The notes beneath the pieces were generated by a model that was not told the origin of the DNA, did not search any database, and saw nothing but the letters and a program-made list of their open reading frames with translations. Shown in pieces: positions 15,951 to 24,674 of a stretch of DNA of 64,000 nucleotides. Each line of letters begins with the position of its first letter. The first letter of the stretch is position 1. Made by a program: the position numbers and the translations under genes. The stretch covers positions 1,334,321-1,398,320 of the forward strand of contig CP031964.1 in assembly GCA_003443635.1 (NCBI GenBank), in the 5' to 3' direction. Origin of the DNA: Flavobacteriaceae bacterium (lineage in GTDB: Bacteria; Bacteroidota; Bacteroidia; Flavobacteriales; Flavobacteriaceae).

Positions 15951-18419
15951 TTAAAAAATACTCCCCCCATCTTTTTCATCTTTATCTCTTTGTTTTCTAG
16001 ATTTAGCTCTGTATTTACCACCTCCAAACCTATAGAGAATACTTGCAGATACAGTTCTAAATTCAGGACTAACATCTGCAGTTTGTAAGAATGGGCGTTC
16101 TCCAAGAATTGAAATTTCTTGGGTACCTAAGACATCATTAAAGTTTAAACTAAAGGTTCCATTAGGAATAAAGTTATAACGCATTCCTAAATTAAGAAAA
16201 TAAATAGGATCTGTTTCAAATTGTAAGCCTCTATCTTTTCCACGATATAAACCGAAAGCAGTAAATGTTAACTTTTTATTGACTCTAAAGTTATTAAAAA
16301 CTCTAAAATTCCAAATCACATTATCTACTTCTACTTCTTCAAGGCGAATATCGTCCATTGTTGGGTTGATGATACTAGCATCTAATACTTCTGAAAAACT
16401 TCTTTGCGTTTGTGAATATAAATCGAAACTTGCATTTAGACTCCACCATTTAACTGGTCGATAATTACTGGACAATTCTATTCCATATGCTGTAGTATTA
16501 TCAAAATTATCAAAAGTTAAAATAATTCTTCCCGAATCTAGATCTGAATCATCTACTCTAACAGCTTGATTAATTTCATCTTCAATTACTCTAAAAAATG
16601 TGCCAGCTGTTAAACTTCCTTTTTTCAATTTTCTAGTATAATTCACTTCAATAGAGTTTGTGAATTGTGGTTGTAAATTTTGATTCCCAAATTGAGAAAC
16701 TAAGGGAGTATTAAATTCAGGAATAGGGTTCACTTGTCCAACACCAGGGCGATCAACTCTCCTGCTATAACTTAATTGGTAAGAATTTTTCTCAGAAGGA
16801 TTATACGTGAAAAATGCAGATGGATATAATTGGACGTAATCATTTTCAAAAGGGAATAAAGTTGTGACATTTGCATCTAAATCTGTATCAATAGCTAATG
16901 CATCAACATTTACACTTTCAGCTCGTAAGCCTAACTGGTATGACCATTTTTCTAATTGTTTGCCATAAGTTACATAAGCAGAAAAAATATCTCTACTGTA
17001 ATCATAATCTGTTGCTGATGGAATAAATTCTCCCATTGAGTTTCGTATTCTGGCATCAGAATTATAAAGTAAACGAGTATCAAATAATCGTGCTTGTAAA
17101 CCTAATTCTAGTTTTGTATTTTCAGATAGTGGATTAACATAATCTAAATTTATAGTAGTTCTGTCTCGTTCTGTATCAGTAAATTCTAAAAAGTTAGGCC
17201 TTGCATTTGGCCCAGAAAATAAATTGTTAGTTTCTATGTCATTATTAAATGTATTATAATCTACTTCCAACTCAATATTATGACCTTCTTTGGCAAAATC
17301 TAATTTATAATCAAAATTGTATTGAGAGGAATGATTTTCATTTATACTATTAATTTCTTGGTCTTGATCGTTAGATGGATTTGTAATAAAATCAAGATTT
17401 GTTAAAATTAGATTATCGCCTTCAAAAATATTTTGATTGGTGAAAAAAGAAAGAGTATTCTTCTCATTTAAATATAAGTCTACCCCAACTTTAAATAAAT
17501 GTGAATCCCGATCATCTAAAATATCTATGGTTTGCAAAGAATTATTTACTATTTGCGCAATATTTACATCAGTTTGATTTTTAGATAAGTTATTCCCATA
17601 ATTACCATACAAATTAAATTTCCCATTTCTATAATTCATATCAATAGAGCTATTAAACTTAGGTTCTCTTTGGTATCTTAATCCAACATTTAAATTACCA
17701 TTAAACCCAATATTGACATTCTTTTTTAAAACAATATTAATTAACCCACTTAAACCTTCGGGATTGTATTTAGCAGAAGGATTTGTAATTAATTCAATTT
17801 GTTTTATTGAGTTAGAAGGTAACTGTCTAAGCAATTGTGCAGCTGGAATATTTGATAATTTTCCGTCTACCATTACTTGTACATTTTGATTTCCTCTTAG
17901 TGAAATATTTCCTGTTTGTTGATCTACATTCACTGATGGTATAGCTATCATTATATCAGACGCAGTACCACTTGCTGCTAAATCCTTGCCAATGGTAATA
18001 ACTTTTCGATCTACCTTTTGTTGAATTGTAGATACTTCGGCGGTTACAGTAACTTCATCTAGAGCAGAAGCACTTTCTTCCAACATAATTCTCCCTAAAT
18101 CTATCTTGTAATTGCCTTTAGCAATTGTGACTTCTTTAGTTACAGATTTATAACCAATATATTGAGCTGTAACGGTAAACTTTCCTTCTGGAATCTTATC
18201 AATTTTAAATGTTCCATTTTCTTGAGTTATTCCACCAGTTACAACATCACCTTCTAAGCTCTTGACAATAACATTCACATAGGGCATAGGCTCATTAAGA
18301 GCTGCATCGATAATTACTCCAGAAATAACCCCGTCTTTAAGTTCTTTATTTTCTGTTGCTTGTATGCTTAATGAGGTAAGTAAAAATAAAGCACACCACA
18401 GAGTGATTTGTTTTTTCAT
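15951..18419 (-). CDS. Outer-membrane beta-barrel receptor, TonB-dependent receptor-like (PF14905 type)
   Basis: An 822-residue exported protein with signal peptide 1-21. A CarboxypepD_reg-like beta-sandwich (about 30-115, VISGVIIDAALNEPMPYVNV) is followed by a plug-like region: TASDIMIAIPSVNVDQQTG, ISLRGNQNVQVMVDG, QIELITNPSAKYNPEGLSG. The rest is a beta barrel with alternating aromatic strands and ends in a basic tail. The NPSAKY-EGLSGLINIVLKK signature is typical of the outer-membrane barrel family 3. No TonB box is clearly visible, and no SusD partner sits next to it. The ligand is unknown; a peptide, metal or small glycan are all possible. It is a single gene, flanked by duplicated 5' and 3' untranslated motifs. 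Confidence 0.92.
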   Translation of the reverse strand: MKKQITLWCALFLLTSLSIQATENKELKDGVISGVIIDAALNEPMPYVNVIVKSLEGDVVTGGITQENGTFKIDKIPEGKFTVTAQYIGYKSVTKEVTIAKGNYKIDLGRIMLEESASALDEVTVTAEVSTIQQKVDRKVITIGKDLAASGTASDIMIAIPSVNVDQQTGNISLRGNQNVQVMVDGKLSNIPAAQLLRQLPSNSIKQIELITNPSAKYNPEGLSGLINIVLKKNVNIGFNGNLNVGLRYQREPKFNSSIDMNYRNGKFNLYGNYGNNLSKNQTDVNIAQIVNNSLQTIDILDDRDSHLFKVGVDLYLNEKNTLSFFTNQNIFEGDNLILTNLDFITNPSNDQDQEINSINENHSSQYNFDYKLDFAKEGHNIELEVDYNTFNNDIETNNLFSGPNARPNFLEFTDTERDRTTINLDYVNPLSENTKLELGLQARLFDTRLLYNSDARIRNSMGEFIPSATDYDYSRDIFSAYVTYGKQLEKWSYQLGLRAESVNVDALAIDTDLDANVTTLFPFENDYVQLYPSAFFTYNPSEKNSYQLSYSRRVDRPGVGQVNPIPEFNTPLVSQFGNQNLQPQFTNSIEVNYTRKLKKGSLTAGTFFRVIEDEINQAVRVDDSDLDSGRIILTFDNFDNTTAYGIELSSNYRPVKWWSLNASFDLYSQTQRSFSEVLDASIINPTMDDIRLEEVEVDNVIWNFRVFNNFRVNKKLTFTAFGLYRGKDRGLQFETDPIYFLNLGMRYNFIPNGTFSLNFNDVLGTQEISILGERPFLQTADVSPEFRTVSASILYRFGGGKYRAKSRKQRDKDEKDGGSIF

Positions 18420-18426
18420 TGATTCG

Positions 18427-18448
18427 TTTTTTGATTGATTGATTTACT
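18427..18448 (-). repeat. 5'-UTR motif, copy before the receptor gene
   Basis: A 22-base run of TTTTTTGATTGATTGATTTA followed by CT, 7 bases before the receptor ATG (minus strand). It is identical to 18705-18726. Similarity continues outward for about 70 further bases, including a GTTACTC...TTTTTATA stretch and a TTAACAA end, so the promoter region is probably duplicated too. Confidence 0.85.
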
Positions 18449-18550
18449 ATTATTGATTAATAGTGAGACTGTCAATTCATAAAAATGTTACTCCTTTTTA
18501 TGATGTTAACATTATTTTAACAAAATAATGTTTTTAAATAACTAAAAAAT

Positions 18551-18580
18551 AAAAGCCCGAAGGATTGAAACTTCGGGCTC
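18551..18580. terminator. Hairpin terminator of the vestigial unit
   Basis: AGCCCGAAG (18554-18562) pairs perfectly with CTTCGGGCT (18571-18579) around an 8-base loop, with an A-run on one side. It stands where a terminator of a minus-strand gene would be, but the gene is missing. Confidence 0.82.
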
Positions 18581-18597
18581 TCTTATTAATAACCGCG

Positions 18598-18618
18598 CAT
18601 TAACACTAACCATCAATT
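18598..18618 (-). repeat. 3'-UTR motif, orphan copy
   Basis: Identical over 21 bases to 15905-15925. It is followed (minus strand) by a GGTTATTAAT block and the 18551 hairpin, as in the live receptor unit. Confidence 0.85.
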
Positions 18619-18641
18619 ATTTCTGCTGGCTATTAAAATCT

Positions 18642-18692
18642 TTATGAGATGTTAAAATGATTTAATCTAAAAGAAATACTTAAGATTTTCAT
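18642..18692 (-). pseudogene. Vestigial 16-codon frame in the emptied receptor-like unit
   Basis: ATG at 18690-18692 opens MKILSISFRLNHFNIS and stops at 18642. It occupies the place of the receptor start relative to the duplicated leader, with a 12-base spacer before the leader motif instead of 7. It is followed by the duplicated 3'-UTR motif. It is most likely the scar of a deleted gene. A short expressed peptide or RNA cannot be excluded. Confidence 0.4.
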
Positions 18693-18704
18693 TGAATAAA
18701 TTTG

Positions 18705-18726
18705 TTTTTTGATTGATTGATTTACT
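18705..18726 (-). repeat. 5'-UTR motif, orphan copy
   Basis: Exact 22-base copy of the leader motif at 18427-18448, with similarity continuing to about 18796, right up to the ATG of the divergent CoA-binding gene. Confidence 0.85.
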
Positions 18727-18797
18727 TTTATACTTTAAAGACTGCAAGATTATAAATGTGTTACTCTTTTTTATAAACTTAACATGATTTTAACAAT

Positions 18798-19160
18798 ATG
18801 AGTAAAAAAACTTTAATTATTGGAGCTTCATTAAAAGCTTATAGATATTCTAACCTTGCAATTCATAAATTATTGTCTAAAGAACATTCTGTAGTAGCAA
18901 TTGGATTAAGAGAAGGGCAAATAGCTGGTGTAGATATCATTAAACAAAAAAAGAATTTTAAAGATATTGATACTGTAACCTTGTACATTAGGCCTCAACA
19001 TCAATTGGAGTATTATGACTATATTATTTCTTTAAAACCTAAACGTGTTATATTCAATCCTGGAACAGAAAATCCTGAATTTTATAAACTTCTCATTGAG
19101 CATAAAATTATTGCAGAAGTATCTTGTACATTAGTATTACTTTCGACGAATCAATATTAA
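18798..19160 (+). CDS. CoA-binding domain protein (YccU-like)
   Basis: A 120-residue single-domain Rossmann-fold protein of the CoA_binding_2 family. It shows [19 protein letters not shown] at the nucleotide-binding N-terminus, [10 protein letters not shown] in the middle and [12 protein letters not shown] near 84-95, a conserved family signature. Members bind CoA or related nucleotides; their physiological role is not settled. The start is ATG. The 3' end overlaps the convergent sodium symporter gene by 24 bases. Confidence 0.9.
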   Translation: MSKKTLIIGASLKAYRYSNLAIHKLLSKEHSVVAIGLREGQIAGVDIIKQKKNFKDIDTVTLYIRPQHQLEYYDYIISLKPKRVIFNPGTENPEFYKLLIEHKIIAEVSCTLVLLSTNQY

Positions 19161-20594
19161 TCCAATAAAAGTAATCAAACCATTTATAGGTAATAATTCA
19201 TAACCTACTTTGTAACCTCCTATATATTGAGGAGGAATATTTGCGATGGTGATAATAATAAGTACAGAGCAAAGTGCTACTACCCAAACCAGCTTGTCTT
19301 TAACTTTATGTTTTGTGAAAATTCCAAATGCAAACAATCCAAGTAAAGGGCCATAAGTATAGGTAGCAACGGTAAGTAAGCTATCAATTACATTTCGATC
19401 TAAAATGTGTTTAAAGATAATAATAACAACAACTAGCAATATACTCATTGCAATATGTATTCGTTTTCGAATTCTCTTTTGATCAGCTTCAGGTTTTTTT
19501 TCAATGTTTAAAAAATCAATACAGTAAGAAGTTGTTAAAGAAGTTAAAGCGCTATCTGCACTACTGTAAGCAGCAGCTATTAAGCCTAACATAAATGTTA
19601 TGGCTAGTGTAATACTTAATCCGCTATTAAGTGCAATTTCAGGGAATAATAAATCGGTTTTTGCCTGCCCATCCATTAAAGGAGTAGCAATATTAAATTT
19701 TTGAGCATATATAAACAAGAGTGCTCCTAAAAGTAAGAATACAAAATTCACAACTACCAACACCAAACTAAAAGATACCATATTTTTCTGCGCATCTTTA
19801 AGTGTTTTGCAAGTCAAGTTCTTTTGCATCATATCTTGATCTAATCCAGTCATGCATACAGCAATAAATAAACCACCTAAAAACGATTTTATAAAATGGT
19901 TTTTTTCAAGAAAACTATCTAAAAAAACGATTTTATTATACTCTTTTAGTTCATCAGAAGCTAAGAATTCAGAGAAACTCCAACCTAGTTTATCATTAAT
20001 ATAATATATTGATAAACCAACAGCAATAAGCATAAATAAGGTTTGCAAGGTATCTGTCCAAACAATTGTTTTAATCCCCCCTTTAAATGTATATAACCAG
20101 ATTAATGTAATCGAGATAATAACAGTAATTTCAAAGGGAACATTCCAGGCATCAAATACAAATTGTTGTAAAACAATAGCGACTAAAAATAATCGAAAAG
20201 AAGCTCCTAATACACGAGAAATGAAAAAGAAAAACGCACCTGTTTTATGACTCACCACTCCAAAGCGTTCTTCTAAATATTCGTAAATAGAAGTTACATT
20301 GTATTTATAATATACAGGCATTAATACATAAGCGATTATAAAATAACCTACTAAGTAGCCTATAACTACCTGCATGTAACTAAATTGAGCTCCTTCTACC
20401 CAACCAGGAACAGATATAAATGTAACACCAGATAAGGATGTGCCTATCATTCCAAAAGCAACTAAAAACCAAGGTGATTTCTTGCCAGCTTTAAAAAAAT
20501 CTGCATTACTATCATTTTTTCCTGTAAAATAGGAGATGAGTATAAGCACACCAAAATAAGCAGCTATAAGTAAAAGGATTTGAGTTGCAGTCAT
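19137..20594 (-). CDS. Sodium:solute symporter (SSS family)
   Basis: A 485-residue inner-membrane transporter with about 13 hydrophobic helices. The N-terminus [20 protein letters not shown], the [19 protein letters not shown] loop, [14 protein letters not shown] near 55-68 and [19 protein letters not shown] are classic SSS family signatures. [18 protein letters not shown] near 340-357 is the conserved Na2-site region of TM8. It imports a solute driven by sodium; the substrate is unclear. It is divergent from recR with an 81-base shared promoter region. Confidence 0.94.
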   Translation of the reverse strand: MTATQILLLIAAYFGVLILISYFTGKNDSNADFFKAGKKSPWFLVAFGMIGTSLSGVTFISVPGWVEGAQFSYMQVVIGYLVGYFIIAYVLMPVYYKYNVTSIYEYLEERFGVVSHKTGAFFFFISRVLGASFRLFLVAIVLQQFVFDAWNVPFEITVIISITLIWLYTFKGGIKTIVWTDTLQTLFMLIAVGLSIYYINDKLGWSFSEFLASDELKEYNKIVFLDSFLEKNHFIKSFLGGLFIAVCMTGLDQDMMQKNLTCKTLKDAQKNMVSFSLVLVVVNFVFLLLGALLFIYAQKFNIATPLMDGQAKTDLLFPEIALNSGLSITLAITFMLGLIAAAYSSADSALTSLTTSYCIDFLNIEKKPEADQKRIRKRIHIAMSILLVVVIIIFKHILDRNVIDSLLTVATYTYGPLLGLFAFGIFTKHKVKDKLVWVVALCSVLIIITIANIPPQYIGGYKVGYELLPINGLITFIGLILIRRK

Positions 20595-20675
20595 ATGTAA
20601 AAGATTCTACTGCCAAAATACAAATTACATTGGGATAAGAATAATTCTTAAATCAAAAATTGTAAATTCGCAGCT

Positions 20676-21293
20676 ATGGAATTTTCTTCAAAACTTCTTG
20701 AAAATGCAGTAAATGAAGTGTCGCAATTACCAGGTATAGGTAAGCGTACAGCATTGCGTTTAGTGTTGCATTTATTAAAGCAACCTGAATCGCAAACGTT
20801 ACATTTATCACAGGCATTGTCTGCTATGAGAGAAGATATTAAATTTTGTAAGAGCTGTCATAATATTAGCGATGTAGATCTTTGTGAGATTTGCTCAAAT
20901 AAATTTAGAAATGAAGAAGTGGTTTGTGTTGTCGAAGATATTCGTGATGTGATGGCTATCGAAAGCACAAGCTCATTTAAAGGATTATATCATGTATTAG
21001 GAGGCAAGATATCGCCTATAGATGGTATAGGACCTCACGATTTAACTATAACTTCTTTGGTTGATAAAGTTAAACAAGGACGCATAAAAGAACTTATTTT
21101 TGCATTGAGCTCTACTATGGAAGGAGATACCACTAACTTCTATATTTATAAACAAATTAAGGATTATAATATAGTTACGTCTACAATAGCCAGAGGAATA
21201 TCTGTAGGAGATGAGTTAGAATATGCAGATGAGGTTACTTTAGGCCGAAGTATTTTAAATAGAATTCCTTTTGAATCTTCTTTAAAAATGTAA
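20676..21293 (+). CDS. recR: Recombination protein RecR
   Basis: A 205-residue RecR, the usual length. A helix-hairpin-helix [17 protein letters not shown] is followed by a C4 zinc finger (Cys58, 61, 70, 73 in [17 protein letters not shown]). The Toprim domain carries [15 protein letters not shown] and [16 protein letters not shown]. With RecO and RecF it loads RecA at single-strand gaps. The ATG lies 6 bases after TAAATTCG, a near match to the flavobacterial -7 box. The next gene starts 7 bases after the stop, so the two are co-transcribed. Confidence 0.97.
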   Translation: MEFSSKLLENAVNEVSQLPGIGKRTALRLVLHLLKQPESQTLHLSQALSAMREDIKFCKSCHNISDVDLCEICSNKFRNEEVVCVVEDIRDVMAIESTSSFKGLYHVLGGKISPIDGIGPHDLTITSLVDKVKQGRIKELIFALSSTMEGDTTNFYIYKQIKDYNIVTSTIARGISVGDELEYADEVTLGRSILNRIPFESSLKM

Positions 21294-21300
21294 TCAAAGT

Positions 21301-22404
21301 TTGGAACTTTCTGTTGTTATATTAAATTATAATGTTCGTTATTTTTTAGAACTCTGTATAAAAAGTGTGCAAGCAGCTATTGCAGATATTGATGCAGAAA
21401 TTATTGTAATAGATAATAACTCTTCTGATAAAAGTTGCGAAATGATAATGCAGCTATTTCCAGAAGTACACTTAATTAAAAATACAGAAAACTTAGGCTT
21501 TTCAAAAGCCAATAACTTAGCTGTTAAAAAAGCTAAAGGTAAATATGTTTGTATTTTAAACCCAGATACAGTAGTTACTGAAAATACGTTTAAAACACTT
21601 TTAGAATTCGCAAACTCTAAAAATAATTTAGGAGTTGTTGGCTGTAAGCTTATAGATGGTTCTGGTAAGCTTTTACCTGAGAGCAAACGTAATATCCCGT
21701 ATGTAAGCGCGGCAGTTTTTAAGCTTTTAGGAAATACAAAACGTTATTATGCATCACATTTATCTGAAAATAGAGTAGGAAAAGTAGATGTACTTGTAGG
21801 TGCATTTATGCTGATGAAACGTAAGTTATATGATGAATTAGGAGGGTTTGATGAAGATTATTTTATGTATGGAGAAGATATTGATTTATCTTATAGAGTA
21901 TTAAAATCAGGAAAAGATAACTATTACTATGGAGAAGAAACTATTATTCATTACAAAGGAGAAAGTACATTAAAAGATAAAAATTATGCAAAGCAATTTT
22001 TTGGAGCGATGCAGATTTTTTATAAAAAACATTTTAAGAAAAACTTGATTTTCGATAGCTTAGTTTGGCTGGGAATTCGTTTGGCATATTTAATGCGTGA
22101 GGAGCAAGAATCAAAAGATCAAACTATTTCAAAATATTATTTTGTGTCTGATAGGCAAAATAAAAAACTAGAAGATAAATTAGATAAAAAATTAATTTTA
22201 CAATCAAAACTAAATAGTTTTGAAGATAATACCGAAATTATTTTTGATGCTAATTATTTGAAATATCAACAGATAGTTGAAAAGATATTGGAAATTAGTG
22301 AAATTGATAAAGCAATAACATATAAAATCTTACCTAATAATTCGAATTTTATAATAGGAAGTGATCAAAAATTTAGTCAAGGAACGAAGATTATTTTTGA
22401 GTAA
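21301..22404 (+). CDS. Glycosyltransferase family 2
   Basis: A 367-residue GT2 enzyme with a GT-A fold. It begins with TTG: the N-terminal strand ELSVVILNYN is essential to the fold and no ATG lies nearby. IIVIDNNSSDKS and NLGFSKANNLA bind the nucleotide sugar. CILNPDTVV (near 84-92) is the DxD-like site, and FDEDYFMYGEDIDLSYR carries the ED acceptor-side motif. It resembles rhamnosyl/WcaA-type transferases used in cell-surface glycan assembly. About 110 residues at the C-terminus are basic and non-catalytic. It follows recR by 7 bases. Confidence 0.92.
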   Translation: MELSVVILNYNVRYFLELCIKSVQAAIADIDAEIIVIDNNSSDKSCEMIMQLFPEVHLIKNTENLGFSKANNLAVKKAKGKYVCILNPDTVVTENTFKTLLEFANSKNNLGVVGCKLIDGSGKLLPESKRNIPYVSAAVFKLLGNTKRYYASHLSENRVGKVDVLVGAFMLMKRKLYDELGGFDEDYFMYGEDIDLSYRVLKSGKDNYYYGEETIIHYKGESTLKDKNYAKQFFGAMQIFYKKHFKKNLIFDSLVWLGIRLAYLMREEQESKDQTISKYYFVSDRQNKKLEDKLDKKLILQSKLNSFEDNTEIIFDANYLKYQQIVEKILEISEIDKAITYKILPNNSNFIIGSDQKFSQGTKIIFE

Positions 22405-22443
22405 TTAATTGATGAACCTGCAAAGAATTATGCGATTTTTTAT

Positions 22444-22451
22444 TAATTTTG
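22444..22451 (+). promoter_or_regulatory. Flavobacterial -7 box before the E2 gene
   Basis: TAATTTTG fits TAnnTTTG, 37 bases before the ATG at 22489. No -33 TTG is evident at the expected spacing. Confidence 0.5.
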
Positions 22452-22488
22452 CAAATGTAAACCAGAAAATAGCTTTATAAATAGAGAT

Positions 22489-23799
22489 ATGGCAAAATTT
22501 GAACTTAAATTGCCCAAAATGGGTGAAAGTGTTGCTGAAGCGACAATTACAGCTTGGTTAAAAGAAGTAGGAGATGCTATTGAAGCAGATGAGGCAGTAT
22601 TAGAAATAGCTACAGATAAGGTAGATAGTGAAGTTCCTAGTGAAGTTGATGGTGTTTTAGTTGAAAAACTTTTTAATGTAGACGATGTTGTTCAAGTAGG
22701 ACAAACGATTGCAATTATAGAAACAGAAGGAGAAGGTTCAGTAGATGTATCTGTACCAAAAACAGAGTCAGTTAAAGTAGAAGCTCCAGATAAAGCAGTT
22801 GAAGAAGTAGCGCAAACTGTAGTTGCTGCGCAAGCTACCGTTGTAACAGAAATAAGTTCTAACGGAGATCGTTTTTATTCTCCTTTAGTAAAAAATATAG
22901 CTAAGCAAGAAGGTATTGCTCAAGCTGAACTAGATGCTATACCAGGCACAGGAAAAGAAGGACGTGTAACGAAAGCAGATATTTTATCTTATATAGAGAC
23001 AAGAGGAAATCAAACTGTACAGCAGACGGTAGTTAAAGTTACAACTCCAGCTCAAACAAGTGTTGTTTCTGCACCAATTGTTAGCAATGGAGAAGATGAA
23101 ATTATTGAAATGACCAGAATGGGCAAACTTATTGCTAAACACATGGTCGATTCTGTACAGACATCTGCACACGTACAATCGTTTATTGAAGCAGATGTTA
23201 CTAATATCTGGAACTGGCGTAAAAAAGTAAAAGATGCATTTAAAGCCAGAGAAGGTGAGAACTTAACGTTTACACCTATTTTTATGGAAGCGGTTGCTAA
23301 AGCATTACGCGACTTTCCGATGATGAATATTGCTGTACAAGGTGATAGTATTATTAAAAAGAAAAATATTAATCTGGGGATGGCAGCAGCTTTACCAGAT
23401 GGGAATTTAATTGTACCTGTAATTAAAAATGCAGATCAATTAAATTTAATCGGAATGACTAAGCAGGTTAACGATCTTGCTAATCGCGCTAGAACAAATA
23501 AATTAAAACCAGACGATATTCAAGAAGGTACATATACAGTAACAAACGTAGGTACATTTGGTAGTATTATGGGAACCCCTATAATTAACCAGCCGCAAGT
23601 AGGTATTTTGGCACTCGGAGCCATTCGTAAAACACCTGCGGTGATTGAAACCCCGGAAGGCGATTTTATAGGTATTCGTTATAAAATGTACTTATCACAT
23701 TCTTACGACCACCGTGTAGTTAATGGTGCTTTAGGTGGGCAGTTTGTAAAAGCTGTAAAAGATTACCTTGAAGCTTGGGATGTAAATACCGAAATATAA
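22489..23799 (+). CDS. 2-oxo acid dehydrogenase E2, dihydrolipoamide acyltransferase
   Basis: A 436-residue E2 component. The lipoyl domain (1-78) has the modified lysine in ATDKVDSEV (Lys44). A flexible Ala/Val/Thr-rich linker leads to an E3/E1-binding domain (FYSPLVKNIAKQEG, GRVTKADIL, about 126-166), another linker, and the catalytic core (about 205-436) with THVQSF-like SAHVQSFIEADVTN and SYDHRVVNGALGG. The catalytic His is residue 408. The usual HxxxDG reads HRVVNG, with Asn412 for Asp. It transfers an acyl group from lipoamide to CoA; whether it serves pyruvate, branched-chain or 2-oxoglutarate dehydrogenase cannot be settled without its E1, which is not nearby. Terminator follows. Confidence 0.93.
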   Translation: MAKFELKLPKMGESVAEATITAWLKEVGDAIEADEAVLEIATDKVDSEVPSEVDGVLVEKLFNVDDVVQVGQTIAIIETEGEGSVDVSVPKTESVKVEAPDKAVEEVAQTVVAAQATVVTEISSNGDRFYSPLVKNIAKQEGIAQAELDAIPGTGKEGRVTKADILSYIETRGNQTVQQTVVKVTTPAQTSVVSAPIVSNGEDEIIEMTRMGKLIAKHMVDSVQTSAHVQSFIEADVTNIWNWRKKVKDAFKAREGENLTFTPIFMEAVAKALRDFPMMNIAVQGDSIIKKKNINLGMAAALPDGNLIVPVIKNADQLNLIGMTKQVNDLANRARTNKLKPDDIQEGTYTVTNVGTFGSIMGTPIINQPQVGILALGAIRKTPAVIETPEGDFIGIRYKMYLSHSYDHRVVNGALGGQFVKAVKDYLEAWDVNTEI

Positions 23800-23830
23800 T
23801 TCCTGAATAAAAAGGAATCTGATTAAATAT

Positions 23831-23866
23831 AAAAAAGCATTTACTTTAATAAGTAGATGCTTTTTT
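23831..23866. terminator. Bidirectional terminator between E2 and the LytTR gene
   Basis: AAAAAAGCATTTACTT (23831-23846) pairs with AAGTAGATGCTTTTTT (23851-23866) with one wobble and a 4-base loop. It serves the plus-strand E2 gene and the minus-strand response regulator. Confidence 0.88.
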
Positions 23867-23903
23867 AGTAAGTTATTTTTAGAGTGTTTGCTTACACATA
23901 TTA

Positions 23904-24674
23904 TTATAACCCCATCCAAGAGTTAAATGATGCTGTATTATTCTGACTCGTTTTCAATATGTGAGACTTTATATGAATAGCAACGGTATTTTTAGTGTAG
24001 CGATTTATTTTCTCAACATAATCTCTGTTTATCAATTCACTCCTGTTAATTTTGAAGAATTTCATTGGGTTGAGTATTTCTTGTATTTCTTTGAGAGTCG
24101 TTTGATTTAATAGGTGCTTTTTATTAGCTGAGTCATACGCAAAAATGACACCATAATCTGATTGAATAAAGACAACATCTTCCACTTTTAAAAAGTAAAT
24201 ACCACTATTGGATTTCACTGAAATATATTCCTTATACACAGGTTTTAGATCTAATTTACTCTGGTAATAGGCATCTAGTTTTTTAAAGATATTATTGTGA
24301 TTAATTTCCATTTTGTTTTTCAGAGAAGTGTATTTATTCCAGGCTTTTTCAAAACGATTATAAGAATAAGGTTTCAGCAGGTATTCAATACCACTCGTTT
24401 CAAATGCATTCATCCAAAATTGGTCATAAGCAGTAACAAAAATGATAGGAAAATTAATTGTTATTTGGTTATATACATCAAAAACATTCCCATCTCTTAA
24501 TTCAATATCCGAGAAAATTAAATCGATATCGGGAGATGTTTGAAAAAATGATTGGGTTTCATCAACAGTTTCAATTTCTTTTATGATTTCAATAGGCTCT
24601 CCTATTTTTCCCAGGTAATTTTTAAGCTTCTTTCTCGCTGGAGCTTCGTCTTCTATAATTACTACTTTAATCAT
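23904..24674 (-). CDS. LytTR response regulator
   Basis: A 256-residue response regulator. The receiver domain (1-120) has the acidic pocket EDE at 8-10, phospho-acceptor Asp56 in LIFSDIELRDG, and Lys in YLLKPYS. The LytTR DNA-binding domain (about 145-250) has YISVKSNSGIYFLKVEDVVF, TLKEIQEIL and FFKINRSELINRDYV. The start overlaps the histidine kinase gene by 8 bases, so the two form a two-component pair. Targets are unknown. LytTR regulators often control exported or surface functions. Confidence 0.95.
   Translation of the reverse strand: MIKVVIIEDEAPARKKLKNYLGKIGEPIEIIKEIETVDETQSFFQTSPDIDLIFSDIELRDGNVFDVYNQITINFPIIFVTAYDQFWMNAFETSGIEYLLKPYSYNRFEKAWNKYTSLKNKMEINHNNIFKKLDAYYQSKLDLKPVYKEYISVKSNSGIYFLKVEDVVFIQSDYGVIFAYDSANKKHLLNQTTLKEIQEILNPMKFFKINRSELINRDYVEKINRYTKNTVAIHIKSHILKTSQNNTASFNSWMGL

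Larger units (their letters stand above)
18420..18797. other. Intergenic region holding a duplicated promoter/leader and an emptied gene shell
   Basis: These 378 bases contain, in minus-strand order, a second copy of the receptor promoter and leader (18796 to 18705), a start codon at the matching place (18690-18692), a 16-codon frame, then the exact 3'-UTR motif (18598-18618) and a hairpin (18551-18580). After that comes the live receptor's own leader. The arrangement is that of a complete transcription unit from which the gene body has been lost. Confidence 0.65.
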
